Source: Bacteroidetes bacterium UBA7692 (lineage in GTDB: Bacteria > Bacteroidota > Bacteroidia > Chitinophagales > LD1). Taken from it: a stretch of 8,797 nucleotides of DNA. Shown piece after piece: positions 1 to 7,077 of the stretch. The DNA lies in the NCBI GenBank assembly GCA_002482725.1, contig DLGO01000111.1, forward strand, positions 1 through 8,797, written 5' to 3'. The position numbers and the translations under genes were made by a program. Position 1 is the stretch's first letter. Each line of letters begins with the position of its first letter. Under the pieces are notes generated by a model that was given only the letters and a program-made list of their open reading frames with translations, had not been told where the DNA came from and did no database searches.

Positions 1-1733
1 GCGTAAAAGATGATGGCCGTGGTATTCCTGTAGACTTGCACATCAAAGAAGGCCGTAGTGCCCTCGAGGTGGTTATGACCGTGTTGCACGCGGGTGGTAA
101 ATTCAATAAGGATAACTATAAGGTATCTGGTGGTTTGCACGGTGTGGGTGTTAGTTGTGTTAACGCACTTAGCACGCACCTTCAGGTAAACGTTCACCGC
201 GATGGCAAAGAGTATGTGCAGGAGTTCAGCATCGGCAAGCCTTTGTATTCTGTAAAAGAAGTGGGCAAAAGCGATTACCGTGGTACTATCGTTAGGTTCA
301 AGCCGGATGATAGCATTTTCCAGATCACTACCTACAACTACGAAACACTGTTGGGTCGTATCAGGGAGCTTGCATACCTTAATAAAGGAATAAGCCTAAC
401 ACTTACCGACGAAAGGGAAAAAGACGAGCAGGGAAACCTGCGCAGCACAAACTTCTTCAGCCAGGGTGGCTTGGTGGAGTTTGTTAAGTTCCTGGACAGC
501 TCACGCGAATCTATCATACCGGATCCTATCCACGTAGAAGGTTTCAGGGATGGTGTTTCTGTAGAGGTAGCCATGCAGTACAATGTGAGCTATACAGAAA
601 ATATTTTCAGCTACGTAAACAACATCAACACTATCGAGGGTGGTCAGCACGTTGCGGGTTTCCGCAGGTCGCTTACCCGTACTTTCAAGCAGTATGGCGA
701 TAAGAACAAGCTGTTCGATAAGCTTAAAGTAGAAATAACAGGCGATGACTTCCGCGAGGGATTAACTGCCATAGTATCGGTTAAAGTGCCTGAGCCTCAG
801 TTCGAGGGGCAGACCAAAACCAAGCTGGGCAACAGCGAGGTGAGCGGTATAGTGGATACTGTGTTCAGCGAGGTGTTAGAGCACTTCCTGGAAGAGAATC
901 CACGCCACGCCAAGGCAATCTTCGACAAAGTGGTATTGGCGGCTACAGCAAGGCACGCAGCGCGTAAAGCACGCGAAATGGTGCAAAGGAAAGGCGCGCT
1001 TAGCGGTGGTGGCCTTCCGGGCAAGCTGGCTGACTGTAGTAGTAAAGATCCTTTTGCGAGCGAGATTTTCCTTGTCGAAGGAGATAGTGCGGGTGGTACG
1101 GCCAAGCAAGGCCGCGACAGGAACTTTCAGGCCATCCTGCCTTTGAAAGGTAAGATCCTGAACGTAGAGAAAGCACTGGAGTACAAAATTTATGAGAACG
1201 ATGAGATACGTAACATCTTCACCGCATTGGGTGTTAAGATTGGTACGGCAGAGGATAGCAAAGCCCTGGACACTTCCAAGCTACGCTACCACAAGGTAGT
1301 CATCATGTGCGATGCCGACGTCGATGGCTCTCACATCACTACCCTTATCCTTACCTTCCTGTTCAGGTACATGAAAGACCTGATAGACGGTGGTAAGATC
1401 TACATCGCTCAACCTCCATTGTACATGGTGAAAAAAGGCAAGGAATTTATCTATTGCTGGAACGATGCTCAGCGCGAGGTAGCTACCGAGCAACTGGCAA
1501 AAGGCGGTAACCGCGATTCTGTGAACATCCAGCGCTATAAAGGTCTTGGAGAGATGAACGCAGAGCAGCTTTGGGAAACTACCATGAACCCGGATACACG
1601 TACCTTGAAAAGAGTAACTATCGATAGCGCAGCAGAAGCTGACCACGTATTCAGTATGTTGATGGGCGACGAGGTTCCACCACGCCGTGAGTTTATCGAG
1701 GCAAACTCTAAGTACGCTAAGATCGACGTTTAA
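1..1733 (+). CDS. gyrB: DNA gyrase subunit B, 5'-truncated by the window edge
   Basis: ATPase subunit of the A2B2 type II topoisomerase that introduces negative supercoils into DNA in the cytoplasm. The frame is open from base 3 (first codons read VKDDGRGIPVD), so the gene enters from outside; an apparent TTG start at 36 is not the real start. About 575 residues are present and roughly 75-80 N-terminal residues, including the ATP-binding N-box, are missing. Visible in order: the DDGRGIP ATP-site motif (about 9-29), the glycine-rich lid GGLHGVGVS (about 130-156), the transducer domain, and the TOPRIM domain with EGDSAGG (about 1078-1098) and the metal-binding DADVDG (1311-1328). The C-terminal QRYKGLGEMN block begins near 1529. 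PLKGKILNVEKA after the TOPRIM Glu favours GyrB over ParE. There is no long TOPRIM insertion of the E. coli type. The identification is very secure. Confidence 0.98.
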   Translation, partial: VKDDGRGIPVDLHIKEGRSALEVVMTVLHAGGKFNKDNYKVSGGLHGVGVSCVNALSTHLQVNVHRDGKEYVQEFSIGKPLYSVKEVGKSDYRGTIVRFKPDDSIFQITTYNYETLLGRIRELAYLNKGISLTLTDEREKDEQGNLRSTNFFSQGGLVEFVKFLDSSRESIIPDPIHVEGFRDGVSVEVAMQYNVSYTENIFSYVNNINTIEGGQHVAGFRRSLTRTFKQYGDKNKLFDKLKVEITGDDFREGLTAIVSVKVPEPQFEGQTKTKLGNSEVSGIVDTVFSEVLEHFLEENPRHAKAIFDKVVLAATARHAARKAREMVQRKGALSGGGLPGKLADCSSKDPFASEIFLVEGDSAGGTAKQGRDRNFQAILPLKGKILNVEKALEYKIYENDEIRNIFTALGVKIGTAEDSKALDTSKLRYHKVVIMCDADVDGSHITTLILTFLFRYMKDLIDGGKIYIAQPPLYMVKKGKEFIYCWNDAQREVATEQLAKGGNRDSVNIQRYKGLGEMNAEQLWETTMNPDTRTLKRVTIDSAAEADHVFSMLMGDEVPPRREFIEANSKYAKIDV

Positions 1734-1759
1734 TTACCATCAGTAATCAAATTATATTG

Positions 1760-1798
1760 CAAAGGCTGTTCCCCAAAGGAGCAGCCTTTGTTGTTTTA
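1760..1798 (+). terminator. Rho-independent terminator of gyrB
   Basis: CAAAGGCTG (1760-1768) pairs perfectly with CAGCCTTTG (1782-1790). Four inner pairs (one G-T wobble) extend the stem to about 13 bp around a 5-base loop. The stem is followed by TTGTTTTA. It starts 26 bases after the gyrB stop, so gyrB ends its transcription unit here. Confidence 0.85.
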
Positions 1799-1815
1799 AT
1801 CATTTAATTTGAGGT

Positions 1816-2316
1816 ATGAAATTACTTTCCATTGCCACCTTAATCTGTATCATTGCAACCTCAACTGCATGTAACAGCAAGCATACCAAAATGGAAAACA
1901 CCGACACCTCGCTCATACAAAAAGCACAATGGCTTTTGGGCAAATGGCAAAACATAACATCAAAGGGAACCATAGTAGAAGAATGGACAAAAGAGTCCGA
2001 CTCTACCTATGTTGCTGAAGTGTATTTTCTAGCCGGCAACACTGAAAAGATCCCTACCGAAAATATCATCCTGAAACAGGATGGCAGCGAGCTTTTGTAT
2101 ATCCCTACGGTAAAAGATCAAAATGCAGGCAAGGCCGTAACTTTCCGTTTAACCTCCTCCAGTGATACCCAACTGGTTTTCGAAAATCCGCAGCACGACT
2201 TCCCGCAAAAGATTACCTACAATAAACTCGGAGCCGATTCTATCACTGCAGAAATTTCAGGTATCGTAAACGGTGAGCCACGCAGCGCAAAGTTCCCAAT
2301 GTCGCGAGCGCTTTAA
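1816..2316 (+). CDS. Probable lipoprotein, DUF6265-like
   Basis: A 166-residue protein of unknown biochemical role. The N-terminus has a Lys, a hydrophobic stretch (residues 3-14) and a possible relaxed lipobox STAC with Cys19, which suggests lipidation and a periplasm-facing membrane anchor. The mature part has the conserved LLGKW (40-44) near its start, EEW (55-57), and ENPQHDFPQ (123-131), followed by a run resembling TYNKLGADSITAEISG. This pattern fits the DUF6265 family of small beta-rich, lipocalin-like proteins; that assignment is from memory of the family. The ATG follows the AT-rich leader CATTTAATTTGAGGT. The gene lies just after the gyrB terminator, so it should have its own promoter, but I see no clear one. 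It converges with the next gene, leaving only two bases between the stop codons. Ligand and function cannot be told from sequence. Confidence 0.85.
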   Translation: MKLLSIATLICIIATSTACNSKHTKMENTDTSLIQKAQWLLGKWQNITSKGTIVEEWTKESDSTYVAEVYFLAGNTEKIPTENIILKQDGSELLYIPTVKDQNAGKAVTFRLTSSSDTQLVFENPQHDFPQKITYNKLGADSITAEISGIVNGEPRSAKFPMSRAL

Positions 2317-2318
2317 TC

Positions 2319-2603
2319 TCACACCTCCAGCGTACTCCAAGCTTCAGCCTTCGCCTCAAACCATGGCTTCACTACTGCCCAGGTAGACTGGAATAGTTCC
2401 GATGTCCTATACTGCTCCAGGCTTGCTTCCCCATCCCAGGTGCTTACCGTAAAGAATATCCGCTCATCAGAAATATCCTGAATCAGCATTACGCCGCTGC
2501 ATCCTTCAAACCCGCCTATCAGCTGCCTGCGCTCTTCAAAAGCATTTTTGAATAGCTCAATCTTATCAGCTTTGAAAGTCATTTTTACCAGGCGCTTTAT
2601 CAT
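2319..2603 (-). CDS. Antibiotic biosynthesis monooxygenase (ABM) domain protein
   Basis: A 94-residue single-domain protein of the dimeric alpha/beta ferredoxin-like ABM fold. The pattern is an N-terminal beta strand (MIKRLVKMTF), a helix with EERRQLIGGFEGC, then strands ending in ISDERIFFTVSTW, a helix EASLEQYRTSELF, and a C-terminal WAVVKPWFEAKAEAWS segment. FxGC...W...L..Y..S..F is typical of small Bacteroidota members of this family. Relatives include heme-degrading and quinone-oxidising monooxygenases, but many are uncharacterised, and I see no residue that fixes the substrate. The start is the ATG at 2601-2603. The stop (TGA) lies two bases from the stop of the convergent lipoprotein gene, with no terminator between them. 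The gene appears monocistronic and probably cytoplasmic. Family call is firm; function is open. Confidence 0.87.
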   Translation of the reverse strand: MIKRLVKMTFKADKIELFKNAFEERRQLIGGFEGCSGVMLIQDISDERIFFTVSTWDGEASLEQYRTSELFQSTWAVVKPWFEAKAEAWSTLEV

Positions 2604-2871
2604 ATTATGCTGCTATCGTTTATTGCCGGTAAAAATATTTATTTTGGAAGAAGAAAAACGTTTTATTAATTCACTTGAAGTTGTTTAAGCTTATCTGATA
2701 AACAGTGTTTAAAAGCTAGTTTCGAGCGAAACAAGAAAGATTTTTGCAGCCATAGTGGAACTTCTCTGGTAAAAAAATCTGACGAAGTTGCAGCCGGAAA
2801 TAGCATTAAACATTTTATTGGGATAAGTTTAATCAACTTCTTTATATTCATCTAATAAGCAAAATCGATTC

Positions 2872-3642
2872 ATGTATTCATCCGGTTTATTCAAAGATAA
2901 AATTGCGCTCGTTACAGGTGGCGGCAGCGGCATAGGTTATTCAATTACAAAGCAATTGCTGGAGCTTGGCGCTTCTGTCATCATCACTTCCCGCAAAGAA
3001 GAAAAGCTCATCAAGGCACAACAGGAACTTTCCCAATTCGGCAATGTCCAATATTTCGTTTGTGATATCCGCCTGCCCGAAAATGTAGAAGCGCTGGTAA
3101 GCTCCATAAAAGAAAAATACAGCCGCCTCGATATTTTGGTAAACAATGCAGGTGGGCAGTTCCCATCCGCTGCCGAAAACATTTCGCCAAAGGGATTCTC
3201 AGCCGTAGTCAACAACAACCTCAACGGCACATGGAATGTAACCTACTACGTAGCCAACACATTCTTCATCCCGCAGAAATCCGGAAACATCGTCAACATC
3301 ATAGCCAACGTTTTCCGTGGCTTCCCTGGTATGGTGCACACAGGTGCAGCACGCGCAGGGGTGGATAATCTTACAAAGACACTTGCCGTAGAATGGGCCA
3401 AGTACAACATTAATATCAATGCCATCGCTCCGGGCTTTATCCAATCCAGCGGTATGGACAACTACCCGCCCGAGTTCAAAGCTGGCATGGAAGATACCGT
3501 TCCGGCAAAGCGCCTGGGAACTACTGATGAGGTAGCATATCTTACCCTATTTCTCGCAGGGCCTATGGCAGCATACATCACAGGGGAAACGGTTTATATC
3601 GATGGCGGCCAACGCCTTTGGGGGGATTTATTTAAGCTTTAA
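2872..3642 (+). CDS. SDR oxidoreductase, trans-2-enoyl-CoA reductase / 2,4-dienoyl-CoA reductase-like
   Basis: A 256-residue Rossmann-fold short-chain dehydrogenase. Seen directly: cofactor loop TGGGSGIG (15-22), SRK after the second strand (40-42, the basic residues suggest NADPH), CDI (64-66), NNAGG (91-95), the helix-4 Asn region NNNLNGT (114-120), and the C-terminal GETVYIDGG (238-246). The usual SDR Ser-Tyr-Lys positions read Ala145, Thr157 and Arg161, inside HTGAARAGVDNLTK. This matches the unusual block of mammalian peroxisomal trans-2-enoyl-CoA reductase (HSGAARAGVYNLTK as I recall it), except that the proposed catalytic Tyr is Asp165 here. By family, it should reduce enoyl- or dienoyl-CoA esters in the cytoplasm. 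A long-chain acyl-CoA synthetase begins 37 bases downstream on the same strand, which supports a fatty-acid role and probable co-transcription. The ATG follows an A-rich leader. Other SDR substrates cannot be excluded. Confidence 0.88.
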   Translation: MYSSGLFKDKIALVTGGGSGIGYSITKQLLELGASVIITSRKEEKLIKAQQELSQFGNVQYFVCDIRLPENVEALVSSIKEKYSRLDILVNNAGGQFPSAAENISPKGFSAVVNNNLNGTWNVTYYVANTFFIPQKSGNIVNIIANVFRGFPGMVHTGAARAGVDNLTKTLAVEWAKYNININAIAPGFIQSSGMDNYPPEFKAGMEDTVPAKRLGTTDEVAYLTLFLAGPMAAYITGETVYIDGGQRLWGDLFKL

Positions 3643-3679
3643 GGTTTAGTTTATTGCTCATCTAAAAAAAAGCATTCAC

Positions 3680-5401
3680 ATGCAGGCATCGGATACAGAA
3701 AATATTGAGGAAGTTAATATTGGTATAGCTGATGCTGCTGCAAAGACGCATCTCGAATATTTCCTGCAACAGGAAAAAGAAAAAGCCCAGGCTGTCTTCA
3801 TGCGCCAACCCTATGGCAGCGTATGGAAAGAGTTTAACTGGAAACAAGCTGGAGATGAAGCACGCAGGATCGCCACTTACCTCATCTCCTTAAATCTACC
3901 TGCGCGCAGCAATATTGCTATCCTTTCCAAAAACTGCTACCACTGGGTACTTACAGACCTCGCTATCATGATGGCAGGGCATGTATCTACTCCTTTCTTC
4001 CCGAATCTGGTACCCAACGAATTGAGTCAGCTGTTGGAGCGCAGCGAAGCAAGGGTGCTTTTCATAGGCAAGCTAGATACTCCTATCTGGGACAGATTAA
4101 AAGATGTGATACCCGCAGACATTGACGTTATCCGCTTCCCTTTCTACGAAGGCAATGGAAATGTAAAAACAGGAAAGCCATGGGAGGAAATACTTGCCGG
4201 CAATGCGCCATTGCAAAAAGTCCAACTGCCGAAATTAAATGATCTCTGGACAATCCTCTTTACCAGTGGCACCACAGGTGCACCCAAAGGCGTTATGCTT
4301 ACCTACAAGGCACCTGCGGCACTGTTAAACATGGAAAAGAAGTATAACCAGATAGGCATCTTCAACCAAAAGGATTTTCAGTTTTTCTCCTACCTGCCGC
4401 TCAACCACATCGCCGAGCGCATGATTGTAGAAACAGCGGCTTTCTTTACAGGTGGCACTATCTCCTTCGCCGAGTCATTGGAAAAATTCCCTGTAAACCT
4501 GCAAAGTGTTCAGCCTACTATCTTCATGAGCGTGCCGCGCATCTACACCAAGTTCCAGATGGCTATTCTGGATAAAATAGGTAAAAAGCTAAACCTGTTG
4601 CTATCAATCCCGATCCTTTCGGGTTATCTGAAAAGCAAAATCAAAACAGGTCTTGGACTCAGCCGCTGCAAAGTCATCCTTACTGGCGCAGCGCCAACTC
4701 CACAGGCATTAAAAGATTGGTACCTAAAGCTGGGTATAGAACTGCGCGAAGTGTATGGTATGACAGAAAATAGTGGTGGCTGCACACTGATGCCCGCTGC
4801 CGAAACCCGCTCCGGCGTGGTTGGCCGCATCCTGCCCGAAGCTGAAGTGCGTGTAGATGAAACTACCGGCGAAGTCCTCATGCGCGCCCCATGGACCATG
4901 ACGGGTTATTTCCGCGATGAGGAAAGAACCGCTGCCGTGCTCAAAGACGGTTGGCTGTACACAGGCGACAAAGGCGAAGTGCAGGATGGCTACCTGAAGC
5001 TCACAGGTCGTGTCAGCGATACATTCAAAACGTCTAAAGGTAAATTCATCTCCCCTGCCCCTATGGAGTGGTTCTTTGCAAAGAGCATTTTTGCAGAGCA
5101 GGTTTGCGTAGTCGGGCATGCTGCTCCACAACCTATTTTGCTCATTGTGCTGAGCGAAGTCGGCAAGCACGAAGACCAGGAAAAAGTGCTGGCAAACCTA
5201 ACAGCTACCAAAAACGAGCTGAACGTCACGCTCCCATCTTATAGCCACATCAACAAGATTGTCATTGTAAAAGAAGATTGGAGCATAGACAATGGCATCC
5301 TCACCCCTACCCTCAAAATCAAGCGCAACGCCATCGACAATAAGTATGACAAATACTACGAGCAGTGGAGCCTTTCCCAAAGCGACATTATAAGCTTCTA
5401 G
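3680..5401 (+). CDS. Long-chain fatty acid--CoA ligase (AMP-forming acyl-CoA synthetase)
   Basis: A 573-residue ANL-superfamily enzyme that activates a fatty acid with ATP to acyl-AMP and then forms acyl-CoA. Motifs: P-loop TSGTTGAPKG (195-204, Lys203), LPLNHIAER typical of long-chain synthetases, SVPRIYTKF, VYGMTE (358-363), TGD (428-430) with the hinge GRVSDTFKTSKGKFISP, and the C-terminal TPTLK with the likely catalytic Lys at 546. These long-chain features separate it from acetyl-CoA synthetases. There is no signal peptide or obvious membrane anchor, so it is probably cytoplasmic or membrane-associated like FadD. Its start is 37 bases after the enoyl-CoA-reductase-like SDR, with no terminator between, so the two are probably one operon feeding fatty acids into acyl-CoA metabolism. 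Chain-length preference cannot be read from sequence. ATG 3680 follows an A-rich leader (CTAAAAAAAAGC). Confidence 0.94.
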   Translation: MQASDTENIEEVNIGIADAAAKTHLEYFLQQEKEKAQAVFMRQPYGSVWKEFNWKQAGDEARRIATYLISLNLPARSNIAILSKNCYHWVLTDLAIMMAGHVSTPFFPNLVPNELSQLLERSEARVLFIGKLDTPIWDRLKDVIPADIDVIRFPFYEGNGNVKTGKPWEEILAGNAPLQKVQLPKLNDLWTILFTSGTTGAPKGVMLTYKAPAALLNMEKKYNQIGIFNQKDFQFFSYLPLNHIAERMIVETAAFFTGGTISFAESLEKFPVNLQSVQPTIFMSVPRIYTKFQMAILDKIGKKLNLLLSIPILSGYLKSKIKTGLGLSRCKVILTGAAPTPQALKDWYLKLGIELREVYGMTENSGGCTLMPAAETRSGVVGRILPEAEVRVDETTGEVLMRAPWTMTGYFRDEERTAAVLKDGWLYTGDKGEVQDGYLKLTGRVSDTFKTSKGKFISPAPMEWFFAKSIFAEQVCVVGHAAPQPILLIVLSEVGKHEDQEKVLANLTATKNELNVTLPSYSHINKIVIVKEDWSIDNGILTPTLKIKRNAIDNKYDKYYEQWSLSQSDIISF

Positions 5402-5452
5402 CCTGTTGCCTCTGTTTTACTACAGGCAAACCCACAGGTGTGTAACTTATAA

Positions 5453-5482
5453 TTTAAGCGCCTGTATCCTGAATTAAATTTG
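5453..5482 (+). promoter_or_regulatory. Putative Bacteroidota-type promoter of ftsE
   Basis: TAAATTTG (5475-5482) matches the Bacteroidota -7 consensus TAnnTTTG at every defined base. An upstream TTTA at 5453-5456 sits at about the expected distance (18 bases) but is a weak match to the -33 TTG/TTTG element. Transcription would start near 5489, giving a leader of about 15 bases to the ATG at 5504. It also argues against the in-frame TTG at 5480 as a start codon. Confidence 0.5.
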
Positions 5483-5503
5483 AGATGCCAAAAAGCAACT
5501 CCC

Positions 5504-6211
5504 ATGAGCGAAAATTCAGTATTGGTTTCTTATCAGAATGTAAATATTTATCACGACCGTGCCATCGCATTGGCCGACGTAAGTTTCGATATACAGGAGG
5601 GTGAATTCCTATACCTCATTGGTCGTACAGGCAGTGGAAAAAGCAGCCTTATCCGTACCTTCTATGCCGAAATTCCTGTAACCGAGGGTGAGGCGTCCAT
5701 TTGTGGTTTCGACCTCAAAAACCTTTCCGGTAGCGATATACCTTTCCTTCGCCGCAAGTTGGGCATTATCTTTCAGGACTTTCAATTGCTGAATAACCAG
5801 ACTGCTTTCGAGAACCTGGATTTCGTGCTTCGCGCCACAGGCTGGGAAAACAAGCAATCCCGTGAGGCGCGCATTGCCGAAGTATTGACAGAAGTTGGTC
5901 TGGCCGACAAAACCCTTCAGTATCCCCAGCGTATGAGCGGTGGCGAGCAGCAGCGCTTGGTTATAGCACGTGCCATGTTGAATAACCCTTCGTTGATTAT
6001 AGCCGATGAGCCTACAGGCAACCTCGACCCCGACACTTCGGATGAAATCATGAAAATCCTTATCACCATTAACCGTGAACACAATACCGCTATCATCATG
6101 GCTACACATAACTACCAATTGATAGACCGTAACCCCGCCCGCATACTTAAAGTAGAAGATAAATCGGTACTTACAGAAAAAGGCATCGTTATCAACCGAC
6201 CTGCCTCATAG
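5504..6211 (+). CDS. ftsE: Cell division ABC transporter ATP-binding protein FtsE
   Basis: A 235-residue ABC ATPase. With FtsX, FtsE transmits ATP hydrolysis across the inner membrane to control septal peptidoglycan hydrolases. Motifs: Walker A GRTGSGKS (40-47), FQDFQLL with the Q-loop Gln91, signature SGGEQQR (145-151), Walker B LIIADEP (164-170, Glu169), D-loop GNLDPDTS, and switch His202 in MATHN. LRRKLGIIFQDFQLL and ADEPTGNLDP are typical of FtsE, although LolD/MacB-type ATPases are close relatives. The ATG at 5504 is preferred because family members start just before the first beta strand. The TTG at 5480 would lie in the promoter. No ftsX adjoins it; the next gene is a peroxiredoxin. 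Separate ftsE and ftsX loci are, as I recall, normal in Bacteroidota. The stop codon is embedded in a small hairpin. Confidence 0.88.
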   Translation: MSENSVLVSYQNVNIYHDRAIALADVSFDIQEGEFLYLIGRTGSGKSSLIRTFYAEIPVTEGEASICGFDLKNLSGSDIPFLRRKLGIIFQDFQLLNNQTAFENLDFVLRATGWENKQSREARIAEVLTEVGLADKTLQYPQRMSGGEQQRLVIARAMLNNPSLIIADEPTGNLDPDTSDEIMKILITINREHNTAIIMATHNYQLIDRNPARILKVEDKSVLTEKGIVINRPAS

Positions 6212-6235
6212 ATTTTATCTATGAGCTAATAGATA
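6205..6235 (+). other. AT-rich hairpin across the ftsE stop, with an alternative pairing
   Basis: CTCATAGA (6205-6212) pairs perfectly with TCTATGAG (6218-6225) around a TTTTA loop, and the TAG stop of ftsE (6209-6211) lies in the left arm. TATCTA (6216-6221) can pair instead with TAGATA (6230-6235), so the two stems exclude each other. No clean U-tract follows, so this is at best a weak terminator or 3'-end stabiliser. It may also be chance in AT-rich DNA. Confidence 0.35.
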
Positions 6236-6275
6236 CTTTCATACCGCTAATGGCATAACTTAACACCTTATGCTA

Positions 6276-6305
6276 TTGCAAACTTTGTTTTACTGTGTAA
6301 TTTCG
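6276..6305 (+). promoter_or_regulatory. Possible promoter of the peroxiredoxin gene
   Basis: TTG (6276-6278) and TAATTTCG (6298-6305) are separated by 19 bases, the usual Bacteroidota spacing. The -7 box differs from TAnnTTTG at one base (C for the third T). The predicted transcript would carry a leader of about 30 AT-rich bases before ATG 6341. I see no recognisable OxyR-type site. Confidence 0.35.
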
Positions 6306-6340
6306 TACTTCGTTTTGAAACAATAAAAAACAATATCAAT

Positions 6341-6973
6341 ATGGGCGTTCTAGTAGGCAAAAAAGCTCCTTCTTTCAAGGCTGCTGCCGTTATCAATGGA
6401 GAAGAGATAGTAGAGGATTTCTCTTTAGATCAGTATTTGGGTAAAAAGTACGTAGTACTTTTCTTCTACCCAAAAGATTTCACTTTCGTTTGTCCTACAG
6501 AGCTTCATGCTTTCCAGGCTAAGTTGGCTGAGTTCGAAAAGAACGATACAGCAGTTGTAGCTTGCAGCACAGACACCGAGCAGAGCCACTGGGGCTGGTT
6601 GCAGTTGTCTAAAGACAAAGGAGGTATCGCAGGCGTTACCTACCCTATCGTAGCAGATACCAGCAAAACTATCTCTGCAAACTTCGATGTATTGAATGGT
6701 TCTTACTTCTGGGACGACAATGACCAGATGCAGGCTACTGCAGAGCTTATAGCTTACCGTGGTTTGTTCCTTATCGACAAAGCTGGCCTTGTACGCCACC
6801 AGTTGGTAAACGACCTTCCATTGGGCCGTAGCATCGACGAGGCTTTGCGTATGGTAGAGGCTTTGAAATTCTTTGAAGAGAAAGGCGAAGTTTGCCCTGC
6901 AAACTGGAGCGAAGGCAAGTCTGGCCTTACTGCCACACACGACGGTATCGCAAGCTACCTGTCTGCTCACTAG
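6341..6973 (+). CDS. Typical 2-Cys peroxiredoxin (AhpC/Prx1 subfamily)
   Basis: A 210-residue cytoplasmic thiol peroxidase that reduces hydrogen peroxide and organic hydroperoxides. Seen directly: the active-site PxxxTxxC motif with Pro44, Thr48 and peroxidatic Cys51 in FTFVCPTE, a candidate active-site Arg140 in YRGLFLID, and resolving Cys185 in GEVCPANW. The two cysteines would form an intersubunit disulfide in an antiparallel dimer or decamer. Another cysteine is at 75 (VVACST). The loop that carries GGLG in overoxidation-sensitive Prx reads GGIA, and the C-terminus has no YF motif, which suggests the robust type. No ahpF or thioredoxin reductase lies nearby, so the electron donor is unknown. 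ATG 6341 follows an A-rich leader (AATAAAAAACAATATCAAT), typical of the phylum. The gene is a single transcription unit closed by a strong terminator. Confidence 0.96.
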   Translation: MGVLVGKKAPSFKAAAVINGEEIVEDFSLDQYLGKKYVVLFFYPKDFTFVCPTELHAFQAKLAEFEKNDTAVVACSTDTEQSHWGWLQLSKDKGGIAGVTYPIVADTSKTISANFDVLNGSYFWDDNDQMQATAELIAYRGLFLIDKAGLVRHQLVNDLPLGRSIDEALRMVEALKFFEEKGEVCPANWSEGKSGLTATHDGIASYLSAH

Positions 6974-6998
6974 TATTCAGCGATTAACTATTTTAATG

Positions 6999-7036
6999 AA
7001 ACGCCGGTGAGATTATCTTACCGGCGTTTTTGTTTT
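6999..7036 (+). terminator. Rho-independent terminator of the peroxiredoxin gene
   Basis: AAACGCCGGT (6999-7008) pairs perfectly with ACCGGCGTTT (7020-7029). Three inner pairs (one wobble) close a loop of about 5 bases. The T-tract TTTTTGTTTT runs 7027-7036. It is GC-rich, with a clear U-tract, 25 bases after the stop codon. Confidence 0.92.
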
Positions 7037-7077
7037 ACGATTACATTTATCTTTTCATTCTAACTCAGGTTCAGCAC

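Noticed and set aside
1281..1646. Long antisense open frames in gyrB and, likewise, in the acyl-CoA synthetase, ftsE and peroxiredoxin genes
   Set aside because: They mirror strongly coding frames, show no family resemblance and lack leaders. They are codon-usage shadows.
2666..2851. A 61-codon minus-strand open frame in the spacer between the ABM gene and the SDR gene
   Set aside because: The protein resembles no family I know, has no convincing leader and ends in random-looking sequence. The 268-base spacer is AT-rich and probably holds promoters for the flanking genes. Only imperfect -7 boxes are seen (for example TAAGTTTA at 2824-2831) with no -33 element at the right distance.
5401..5429. 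Inverted repeats after the acyl-CoA synthetase (GCCTGT/ACAGGC and TTGCCT/AGGCAA) as a terminator
   Set aside because: The stems are only 6 bp, have 12-15-base loops and are not followed by a T-tract. Too weak to call.
5480..5503. FtsE start at TTG 5480
   Set aside because: This TTG is part of a perfect TAnnTTTG promoter box, and the extra eight residues are not typical of FtsE.
7030..7077. N-terminal extension of the HPP protein from TTG 7030
   Set aside because: The codon lies in the T-tract of the peroxiredoxin terminator, and the added residues are not expected for the family. ATG 7078 is the better start.
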